This document shows positions 10,626-20,234 of a stretch of DNA of 64,000 bases, piece after piece. The translations under genes were made by a program, and so were the position numbers. The notes beneath the pieces are model-generated. The model saw only the letters and a program-made list of their open reading frames with translations. It did not search any database and was not told where the DNA came from. Within the stretch, counting starts at the first letter, position 1. The number at the start of each line of letters is the position of its first letter. The DNA comes from Bursaphelenchus xylophilus (lineage: Eukaryota; Nematoda; Chromadorea; Rhabditida; Aphelenchoididae): assembly GCA_904066235.2 (NCBI GenBank), contig CAJFCV020000001.1, forward strand, positions 1,860,001 through 1,924,000, in the 5' to 3' direction.

Positions 10626-11138
10626 GTGGGGCGAGAGGCTTTGACATGTCTTTGCACCATGCAGATACCTTGCCGCATCCCTCCAAACAGTGCCGAGGCA
10701 ATGCACAGTGCGCTCAAACCATTGCACAGTGCGCCTCGAGCCTGCACAGTGCGTTCAGGCCATGCACAGTGCGATCCCGATGATGCACAGTGCAAAACGA
10801 AGTCTGTCGCCAAGCATGCCTTTGCACCGTGCGGAGAGTTTGCTGCGACATGTCGCATCTCCGCAAACGGCGATGAGGCAAAATGAACAGTGCGCCCCGA
10901 TCATGCACGGTGCAAAGCAGAGTCTCCAAAAAGTGCAGTCGCGACTTATGTCGCGCGAACAAAAATGCACAGTGCGTTTTTCACTCGGACGAGAAACTGC
11001 ACAGTGCGTTTTTTTCATTCGGCCCAGAAACTGCACAGTGCATTTTTCGTTTGCACCGTGCCGTTTATTTCTCGCGAAAAACCCACTCCGTAATGTCGAC
11101 CGCGCGGTGCAAAGACATGTCAAGACTTTTCAACCCAC
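10626..11138. mobile_element. TIR element carrying about 12 copies of GCACNGTGC
   Basis: The left end GGTGGGGCGAGAGGCTTTGA..CATGTCTTTGCACC and the right end GGTGCAAAGACATGTCAAGA..TTCAACCCACC are inverted, and each is flanked by TA. Between them the 9-bp palindrome GCACAGTGC, or its G/C-centred form, recurs about every 20-40 bp (near 10700, 10723, 10744, 10763, 10784, 10822, 10905, 10969, 11006, 11033, 11053). Nothing gene-like is seen from here to 11760. Confidence 0.75.
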
Positions 11139-11776
11139 CTAGCATATCGCCGTTGCTTTATAACCGCAAAGACAAAGAAAATATTGTTTTATATTATACT
11201 ACCCCATCTAAAAGCCGAATTCCCCCCGCTTCGACTTGCAACACGACGGAAATACAAGGAACCCATAATCCCCTCGTCGTATATACCATCCCATTTCCCA
11301 TCGTATTGTGACTGCTGGATTCCAGCAATCCCCGACCAACCATTTGCTAATTAGCGGCTACACAATTTTCGTTGCATCACCGAATAATTAACTGCCCTTA
11401 ACGACGGCGATGGCGACCATCAATTTCATGGGAAAATACGTCTGCAAAAAGAGGCCCCTGAGGGAGGAGAAAATCATTGAGAAAAAAATTTGAGGCGGCA
11501 AAAAATTTTTTTATATTAATTTAGACACCACCGAAATTTTTTTTTGGCTATAACCCCTTGACTAATTAAAAATTTACCATAAGAAAGAGACCGAATTACA
11601 GCCAGTAGCATGATTTTTTCGACTATGTAATTAGCAAAATTTTTTATGCCCTAAGGGCTTTTGGAAAAAATAGTGTTTTTGATAAAAATTGGAGCTCAAA
11701 ACCAAGAAAAATTGTTGAATCGAATCAAAAATCAATCAAACAGCCATCTTACTACAAGATTTCTACCACTTTTGGC

Positions 11777-12287
11777 CAGGGGTGGTCAGTGGGCCGGCCC
11801 GGCCCAAACGGGCCGGCCGGGCTCAAAAATGGAAAATTACAAACGGGCCGGGCCCGTCACGGGCCGGGCCGGGCCGGGCCGCGGGCCTGGGGTTTTTCCG
11901 GCCCGGCCCGGCCCGTCTAAATTACAATGCCAAACCGTTGGCATTCATTGTTTTCGCGCCGGGAAAATTAATTGATGTTGTTATAGTCGCTGTGTCTCAA
12001 GTTCTAAAACGTTTACAAGTCTATAGCTCCATTATAGAGCCACAAAACTATCACATTGATCCTTTACTAGCTAGATCAACGCCTTTTTTGCCTCGGTTTA
12101 GATCCCGAGCCTGGGCGCAGTTCGCAGAGCCCTCTATAGACGGGCCTGCACGGGCCGGGTCGGGCCGGGCCAGGCCCGTCACGGGCCGGGCCGGGCCTGG
12201 AAAAAGACTAGACGGGCCGGGCCGGTAATTAGACGGGCCGGGCCGCGGGCCGAAAATCGGAAAAATAGGGTCTGCTGACCACCCCTG
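11777..12287. mobile_element. hAT-type MITE with GGGCCGGGCC arrays
   Basis: Perfect 13-bp TIRs CAGGGGTGGTCAG and CTGACCACCCCTG, with an exact 8-bp target-site duplication CTTTTGGC at 11769-11776 and 12288-12295. An 8-bp TSD and CAGGG-type termini are hallmarks of hAT transposons. The 511-bp interior has two blocks of GGGCCGGGCC-like repeats and no transposase, so it is non-autonomous. The intact TSD suggests fairly recent insertion. Confidence 0.92.
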
Positions 12288-12415
12288 CTTTTGGCCGAAA
12301 TCTCATCATAGAGAAAGACTTGACCCAAACGGGTCAACTCTCCCTCTTCCCGCCAAAAAATTGTTCGAAAAAGAAAAAAAAAGATTTTTCTTTATTTTTT
12401 TTTCAATTTCTTGTA

Positions 12416-12499
12416 CACGGTTTGCCCACATAGAACAAAAAACGACAAAAAAACGCCCGAGCCCTTCGCAGTTCGCGCCCGAGTCGTGAAAAATTCCGG
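12416..12499 (+). repeat. Left copy of an ~85-bp direct repeat flanking the transposase region
   Basis: Shares CACGGTTTGCCCA, a run of A with CG, CTTCGCAGTTCGCGCCC and TGAAAAATTCCGG with 17471-17555 on the same strand. Confidence 0.6.
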
Positions 12500-12789
12500 A
12501 ATTATAGGGTAAAAGTTTGAATGTAAAAGACAGCAAAGACTAACAGAAAGATTGAAAATAAGAGTAAAAATGAATTCTTGCACACTTCTTCTGTCGTATT
12601 GAACGTTTCCCCATCGTCCAAGTCGAACCACTGACTTGCCAGGAGCTTTCGAAAATGTGCAATTTTAAGGCGCCCTTTAGCGGGTCATATATGGCTTCTT
12701 AAAGGTGATATTCAACATGTTTGATTTTTGTTAGTTACAGGACTATCAGAACAGTATATCTTGAAAATTTCATGCAATTTGGTTAATTT

Positions 12790-13495
12790 TGAAGGGTCAT
12801 TTTCTGGACCCCAATGAAGGGTCCAAAAAGTACTTCGAAATTGATGTGTAAAACAAGTTTACATCGAGAAAACCGTTACAGCCGGTCTGGTCTGAGCGTC
12901 ACCAGCATTTATCAAACCTGACTTGCATTTTCCACATTTACCCATTGATTTCTGGCATGGGTGTTCGGAGTGAGCGGTATACGGAAGAAAAAATCGCAAA
13001 AAACAAGCCTTTTACAGTACTCTATAAATACTGTAGAACACAACATTATGAAAAATTTTTCATGCCGTTAGTCGAGGGATACACTAGAGTCAAATACTGG
13101 AAAGTTTCAGAATTCTAGCTTTAAAATTTCATTCGATTTTCTGGACCCCAATGAAGGGCCCAAAAAGTAGTTGGAAATTGATGTGTAAAACAACATTACG
13201 TCGAGAAAATCGTTACAACCGGTCTGGTCTCAGTGTCACTAGCATTTATCAAACCTGACTTGCACTTTCCACATCTACATAACGATTTCAAACATGGGTT
13301 ATCGGAATAAGGGCTGTACGGAAGAAAAAATCGTAAAAAATATGCCTTTTACAGTACTCTATAGATACTGTAGAACATAAGGTCGCGAAATTTTTTTAAT
13401 TCAGTTAGACGAGGGATACACTAGAGTCAAATACTGGAAAGTTTCACAATTCTAGCTGTAAAATTTAATTCAGTTTTCTGGACCCCACTGAAATC
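12790..13495 (+). repeat. Tandem ~336-bp repeat upstream of the transposase gene
   Basis: The block TTTTCTGGACCCCAATGAAG starts at about 12799 and 13137, and a partial third unit starts at about 13471. Each unit contains GTTACAGCCGGTCTGGTCTG-type sequence, ACTTGCATTTTCCACAT, TTTTACAGTACTCTATA and GAGGGATACACTAGAGTCAA. It looks like the subterminal repeats of a DNA transposon. Confidence 0.8.
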
Positions 13496-13752
13496 ATCGT
13501 ATCAACTAAACTAAATTAATATAAATATGTCGGAAAGTATCCAGAAACCTCGTTTTCTTTCCTTGACACATAGCCTCTATAAAAAATACAAGTAAAATCT
13601 TTCAACAATAATAGCAAGTGCCGTCATTGGAATTGAGCCAACATTATGGTATACGGTAGTCAAAAAACAAAATTTTGTTTCCCAATAAAGTTTGCAAAAT
13701 ATTGCGGAGTTTTCCTTACTAGAATTTGATGTAAAACAAAGTTTCTTACAAA

Positions 13753-16700
13753 ATGGGAAGGTAAGTAGTCATAAATGATCTCTATGCTAAACCTGTAGAA
13801 AATGGACACGTCAAAAAAGAACCCATCATGGTGATGGTGACATGACTCGCCAAGAAGTTGCTAGAGTCAATGGGAAAATCCGATTGGATAAGATGGCAAG
13901 GTCCCAAATGAAAGTAGCGGCTCTAAACGATAGACGTCGAAAAGGTTGGTTAACATATTTATATTGTGCAAATCATGTTCTGCATTTTTACGTCGAATTT
14001 GTTGCATAATTTTCGTTTGTTGCGGAATTCTTTGTCTACACGCTGGAAGGAATTAGTTTTTTCTTATTACAGATCTTTTTCGGTCTTAATTGCGATGACT
14101 GTTTTTTTAGCCTAAAAATTTGTTATTATACATCGTTTTTTGCCAATTCCTATACTCTAGCGTATCTGTTGTTAGGGTTTCGATTATAGATCAAAATCGA
14201 CGAAGCTTTGAAGCGGGTCGGCAGCGGACGCCAGATAATGTTGGACCACCGCCTTCAACAAGTGCTTCTATTACTGACCCAGAAAAGTATAAGCGAAATA
14301 AGAGAAACGATGACACCATACAAATAAGAGCGTTGGAGCAGCAGTTAGGATCTGCATTAAAGATGGCACGAACGTACAGAATATTGTACCAAAAATACGA
14401 TGAAAAGTGTGATGACTTAAGACAAGAACTCCATGAGGTAAAGGAAAAAATTCGCAATAAGGATAGACAAATTGACCGGCGAGATCACTCGTCTATTCGG
14501 CCTCGAAAGTCTTATCAGGAATTAGCAAACAAAAGACATGCCCAAGAGCACTTAAAGCAGTTGCACAGTACACTCAGCTACAACCAGGATGACCTTATGC
14601 AGCTTCTATTGGACACGTACCCTCAAATGCTTTTCTCGCAAACAATGAAACAACTGTCAGGAGAACAGACCTTAGTCAAGTTGGAGATGTAATAAAAAAG
14701 TTTTCCGCGGGTTCAAATTTGAGATAATTTTTGGTGTTAATTAAGCATTTATTGCACTTACGATTAGAAACTTTTGCGATTCAGTCAGGCACCCTAAACT
14801 TGTTGTAAGGAGGTTCATTTTGGCTAATACCATGATTTTTTCCACCCTAAAGTCAATAATTTTCGATAATTTAAATCATAAATCATTGCCTTTCATTTTA
14901 TCTAATGGACGGCTGGAACTTCATTTTTAGGTGTCGGATGAGCTTTAACCAATTAGAAGATGAAAGGAGATTTTATCGATGTCTTGACATGAAACACATT
15001 GCTTCTCGACGACAAGTCGACCAGGCACGCCATAGTTTTGATGTCGACGTCGAAAACCTTAACATGAAAGTTGGAGATCGTGAAATATTCGGGTGCCGTG
15101 TTAAAAACGTCAAGGATCTAATCTCATCTCGCCTTGAAGCTCAGATTCGACATGGCTCTTGGTCTATAAACGACACAGATAGTATTGAAATTTGTGTAAT
15201 GGCCGACCATGGGCAGGGGACGACAAAGATGGCAATTGCCATGAATACTTTAAGACACCCCAATAAGTTTTGTTCCATTTCAACACTGGGTATCTACGGA
15301 GAAAATGAAGATCGCGAACTTTTCCTTCATTTTTTTGGTCAAATCCTCGCCCAATTGGAGGAAATCAACGACTCATTGTTGACTCTGAATCATAAAACTT
15401 ACAAAGTTGAAGTCACGATGACCTCCGACTTAAAATGCGCAAAGATGATGCTAGGAATCAAGGGTGGGAACGCCGAACATTATTGCATCTTTTGCAACGC
15501 CTCCTACGTTTCAACTTGTGGCCAACTGGACCTCAGTTTGGGGTCAACAACACCACGAATGTTCGGTATAAATCCTGCGGTAGATCAGGAGCACGATCCT
15601 CTTATTAAAATCGATGTCAAAAACATTCGAATTCCAACATTACACGTGGGAATGGGCATAGTAAATCGAATTATTAAGTATATGGAAGATCAAATTAATA
15701 AATTTGAGCGGTTTTCAATGCCTCCTGACTTTCTCCGTGATGACGACAAAGAAGTGACCACTAAAATTGCAACAAGACTAACAACGCTTGAAGAGGAAGA
15801 GGAAAGTGCCGTGTATAAAGTTGAGGGATGGAACTACATTTACCATGTATTAAACACTAAAGCCGTTACCGTAGAAATTGTTCACCCATCCTTCGCAGTG
15901 CCCGTCAACTCTTTAGAACAGTGTGCCGTTCCTGATTGCATCGTCAGGCAATTCAAAGTAAATTCTCTTTCATGTGGTGCCAACAATCCTGTCAGCACAC
16001 ATGCTTACATAAAAGAACTTAAATAATCACACCTCGAAAACTGTTTATAGGTGCCTTTACCAAGATGTCACGTTGTACCGGATCATATACAATTTGACGA
16101 CAGCCACGATTGGTTTCATTGTGTATGCTTGGGTCTTACAAAATACATGGTAAACAAAGCGAAAGGAAATCACCAATCGGTCCGCCCAAAGCATTCCCTC
16201 CAAAAACAATTACAAGCAGTCGAAAAAGAATATAATCATGCCGTAGAACTGCTGAAAAAAGTAGGTTTTAGTAATGGCTCAGAATGCATGTATAACTATA
16301 ATAATATCCACAACTGTCTCGACCTTGATTTCAGAAAGGAAAGCACTCGAGGACATTAAGGAAGCTTCCCGACCCAAAAAAATGGCCCAGATTTTCTATA
16401 AATGTATTGAAAAACTTGGCGCGTATCAAACAGCTTGGTTTAAGGACTATACCGGCAATCACGTTAGGCTGATCGTGACTAAGACTGATACGGTAAATAT
16501 GTTGGTTGCTAATAATTCCATGGGCTACGTAACCCTAACATAACATTCATTAAAATTGCTCTATTGCTAATTTCGAATTTTTCAGTTAATCGAGTTGTTA
16601 AAGCAACACAAGATCTATGACATCGCCAAGGTACCAGAAGGCGTCTTTGCTCTAAATCTGTATGGCCAACTTCAGAATTTTATGGTTTCTCGAAGGCTGA

Positions 16701-17293
16701 CGGAAGACGAGATCGAAAGTTGTGATAAGTTGTTATATGAATTTGGCCTCCATATGAAGACAAATCTTTCCGATTGCCTTCCAGGCCACAAATTGCACAC
16801 CTTAGTAATACATGGACGTGAACAGATAAGGCGCCGAGGAGACCTCGGATTTCTGTGTGAACAAGGAATAGAGGGGTCTCATAAATACTTCAAACGGCTA
16901 ACTAACCGGGTAGCTACACGTGACTTTGCAAAGCAATTCGAGTGGTTACTTCAGGAATCGTTGAGACTAACGTCACTTTATGATATTTGTCAAGTTGTAG
17001 GTTAAGATTTTAATAGTTTATAGAGCTTCAGGACATTACTCAGTTCAAGAATTCCGAATCGGAACAAGAGATCACAAAAAGGTGTGCTTGGACGGAGGAA
17101 ACCGAAGAGGAATAGAACTTTCTGTAAGAACAATGCATATTAAACACATCAATTTCAGGTAGTTATCATAAATATCTCAATCCGGAGGCAAATTCTTGAA
17201 AAATTCGGCGGTGGTGCGACCGATGACTTTGCCTGCTTTTACGCCGCTCCTCAAAGCGTTAATTTGTTTCGTTTTACTCTTTTCCAGAATTAA
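13753..17293 (+). CDS. Multi-exon DDE transposase, RAG1/Transib-like core order
   Basis: Exons 13753-13760, 13799-13944, 14190-14688, 14931-15957, 16051-16270, 16335-16528, 16586-17000, then tentative 17044-17123 and 17159-17293. All phases match and no in-frame stop is needed, giving about 907 aa. An alternative 3' end uses the stop at 17005. The N-terminus is basic, then a coiled coil lies around 95-170. The core (exons 4-7) shows, in order: an Asp in VMADHGQGTTK, an acidic segment GENEDREL, SDLKCAKMMLGIKGGNAEHY followed by CIFC (CxxC zinc-type), LHVGMGIVNRI, and CEQGIEGSHKYFKRL with a likely catalytic Glu. This order, including the LH motif and the E-G-x-E/H-K block, parallels RAG1 and Transib and also fits CMC-type transposases. 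Flanking repeats support a mobile element, but no TIR/TSD was found, so domestication is possible. Confidence 0.75.
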
Positions 17294-17470
17294 ATATTAC
17301 CAACTTTTCTAATTACGTCTCGTAAGCTACTCATAATCCAAAAATGTACACGTAACCCTTTACAAACTAAATAAACCAATTATTAGGCTAAAAACTTTGA
17401 TCGTATAAAATGGTTTTCGCAAAAAACTAAAAAAGTCTTTTCGGGCGTTTTTTTGTCGTTTTGGGCAAAC

Positions 17471-17555
17471 CCACGGCTTGCCCAAATAGACCAAAATCGG
17501 AGAAAAAAACGTACACGGCCTTCGCAGCTCGCGCCCAATCCTTGAAAAATTCCGG
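17471..17555 (+). repeat. Right copy of the ~85-bp direct repeat
   Basis: Matches 12416-12499 at roughly 75-80%. Its upstream part TTTGGGCAAACCCACGGCTT continues to GCCCAAA and forms a hairpin. A degenerate related piece lies at 19147-19225 (CGTATAAAATG...TTTGGGCAAGCCGTG). Confidence 0.55.
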
Positions 17556-17639
17556 TGAAGTGCCCCTTAGAGTTGATGCTCAAAAAGTACAAAGCGCTTA
17601 TTATCACATAAAACAATCTTGATAACTGTTTTGTTTGAA

Positions 17640-18620
17640 TGTCTGTCATCTATTTAAGCTATTATTTGTATCGGTACCATTTCTGAATCGGGAAATACGA
17701 GGCCCTCAATATCAGCATTTTTGATGTATCTTATACAACATGTGTACGATCGAACACATTTGATAAACGAGATTCTTTCTATCAGTTCCATGCAAACGTT
17801 ATAGAAGATGCTCCAGAAAAAGTTTCATCTTAATCGGGTCATTTTTTGATATACTTGAACGTTTCCCACTGCAAATAGCTGAGTTGCACACCTTTGAACG
17901 CCTATTGCTCTGTGAAAAATTATTGGTTTCATAGCTTCTTTGTACTAATTGACACCCTTGACGTTCTACTATTAGGCCCTATACTTTTTACAGCTTAAAA
18001 AATGACGAAAAAAAAAGTTCTGCCAAAATTTGTAAAAAGGTGACAAATAAGTCCCCAAGTACAATATGCCACAACACACGCAAATGATAAAATTTTCCAA
18101 ATGTTTCCTTATAGTTCCACAACAAACCTATTAAAGGGCATATACTCAAATTTTCAGGATTTTGAGAGAATTTTTTGATAAACTTCAACGTTTCCCATTG
18201 ATTTAAGGTGAAATTTTGTACATTTGAATTTCATCGTTTAGCGATCCCCTAGGTGGAGAAGAAGGTCGATTACCAATTTCCCAGTTCTAAAAACATCAAA
18301 GCATGCTCATGGATGCTTATTCGCCTCGTTTTAGTTCAAAATTGTATATAATGAATATTGATGACTATATGTAGTTGTAATGCAACTTGCCAAAAAAGCG
18401 CTGATGTCTGGATTTAGAAAAACCTATCTACAATCCCACAGAAAAAGTCTAAAGCCCACATAGTCCAAATTTCAGCTATCTAAACCCACGTTTTGACCAT
18501 GTTCAACGTTTTCCACTAGGCAAGTTCAATATCTGGAAATTACAAATTTTGCAATTTCATTAAAATAAGCTTTGGTGTAAGATATTGCTGAGTGTCTATA
18601 GCATTTTTTAACAAGCCTTG
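17640..18620 (+). repeat. Degenerate ~330-bp repeats downstream of the transposase
   Basis: A motif close to TTCAACGTTTCCCACT recurs at about 17862, 18187 and 18512, each time after a TTTTTGA-type lead-in, so three decayed units can be seen; a related GAACGTTTCCCCAT sits at about 12601 on the left side. Apart from this, 17294-19278 shows no convincing gene. Confidence 0.5.
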
Positions 18621-19278
18621 TCAATCGAAGACAAATTTCAACATCGCATCACTCAAAAATATTGAGGTACCCCCGATAATTGATGCAGTTGACGTATACA
18701 TCAAAACCGAAATCAATTGACGGGGGACAAGGCTCGGTTTGCTTTGAAATAAAAGATTACGCAGGGTACTAATAATGATGCATACACTCGTTGCAATTTT
18801 TAAGCTTTTTAACGGATTTTGTGAGATTTCGCAGGCGAACTCATGACATTGGCCCCTAGGCGCGTGGTAAGTATAGTATTCGCGCGCATGTAGGTCAGAA
18901 TGGCCGATATTGACGATGCGAGTTTGTGCATTATTATTATCAAACAAAGTCCGTTCTGAACCACGATGTGAATGCGACATACATGTAGTATCCATGTTTA
19001 CCAAAATTCATTAAATTTAATGACCAAGAATAATATTTTTGTGGTAATAATATGTGTGCGTTGATGTAAAATGGGTTTTCTAACAATTCCTGTCAATATC
19101 GACAGTTCTGCTTTCATTCTGATATAAAATAAGATTAGAAACGTTTCATCGTATAAAATGTCGCTAATTTTTCTTTGGACGTTTTTTTCTCCATTTGGGC
19201 AAGCCGTGAACCGTGTGTAGAACATCGTCCTCCTTGATACCCCAGCTAGCGAAATCAACCCTTCTAGCTACCTTCAGA

Positions 19279-20060
19279 ATGCTCGTCAAATTTGTCGCCG
19301 AACCTGGGTATGTCTTCCGAAATTATTATTGTTCTTGGTTTAGATTGACGGTAAAATTAAAGGAGAAGGTGCGATAGACTGCGTAAATTCTTCTTCTCAC
19401 AATATTTAGGTTTATTGCAAGCTTTACAAACCATTTCTACGATTATTGGGCTGTTTTCCTTGTTCATCCCATATTGCTGTAGTGTATTTTGAAAAACTGA
19501 TATTACTCGAAGAAAATCAGAGTTGAAGGTGAGAAAATCACTGAGAAGTTAGCTTAGAGCAATATCAAGGTGTTTTAGAGGATCAACTCAATCTCTAACA
19601 GGTTTTTGGAAAAATATGGACAAATTTATATTGTACATGAGATCTTGAACTAAAAGTACCCGTAAAAGTTTTAATACGGTGTTATACAGCCATTTTTTAG
19701 ATTGAGTACCTAGATTAGGTCTTCCTTTTGCTCTTGAGTTGTTAAAACCCCTACATTTTTTTTGATTTTAGAGCGACTCCTGAGCACATTTTGATCGAGG
19801 TCCAAGGAGCAATTGAACCCCCAATGAAACCGGCGGGAAAAACAGTTCTATTCCTTTACTGGAAGGACCCAACGACGGCCGTCTGTCTAATTGGCCATTA
19901 CATGCTTGAAGGCTCATTGAAGAAGCTGGAGAAGCCCTTCCTTGTCGTGGATACCAGATCAGTAAAACCAACGGGAGAAGGCGAATATAACTGCCGAGTG
20001 GCCTGTGTGATCAGACAGAAAATGGCATTCAAGTCCAGGCCGAAGCCTATTCTTTGTTGA
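19279..20060 (+). CDS. ctf-8: Ctf8-like subunit of the alternative RFC clamp loader, 105 aa
   Basis: Exons 19279-19307 and 19772-20060 (phase 2 junction). In other eukaryotes Ctf8 joins Dcc1 and Ctf18 in an alternative RFC complex that loads PCNA and supports sister-chromatid cohesion. The match covers most of the protein: ILIEVQGAIE near the start, then FLYWKD and the family core LIGHYMLEGSLKKLEKPFLV, which corresponds to the usual IGHHxLEGKxxxLxKPxAV. Length fits the family (about 110-135 aa). A CTACCTTCAG acceptor directly precedes the ATG, consistent with spliced-leader addition. It is the first gene of a probable operon: the polyA signal (20127-20132) is only about 100 bp from the splice acceptor of the next gene. 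Confidence 0.85.
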
Positions 20061-20126
20061 TTGGCCGGGAATGAGGCGAAATGAGTTGAAATTTGCGAGT
20101 TCTTTCAAGCGTAATATAATAATGGA

Positions 20127-20132
20127 AATAAA
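20127..20132 (+). terminator. PolyA signal between the operon genes
   Basis: AATAAA 67 nt after the Ctf8 stop and about 100 nt before the acceptor CCCTGTAG at 20226-20233. This is the usual spacing for SL2-type intercistronic regions in rhabditid nematodes. Confidence 0.55.
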
Positions 20133-20234
20133 TTTTAATTTTATTCAAATTCCGAGAATTTTGGCTTGCTATTATTTTATTTTTGCTCTTATTTGGTTGT
20201 CAAAGCTTTGAACATTCTTTATTTTCCCTGTAGA

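Noticed and set aside
10626..11138. CRISPR-like array (regularly spaced short palindromes)
   Set aside because: Eukaryotic genome, 9-bp motif with irregular 20-40 bp spacing inside a TIR element; no repeat-spacer structure.
18621..19004. 127-codon open frame (minus strand)
   Set aside because: No recognisable domain, no splice or promoter support; lies among degenerate repeats 3' of the transposase.
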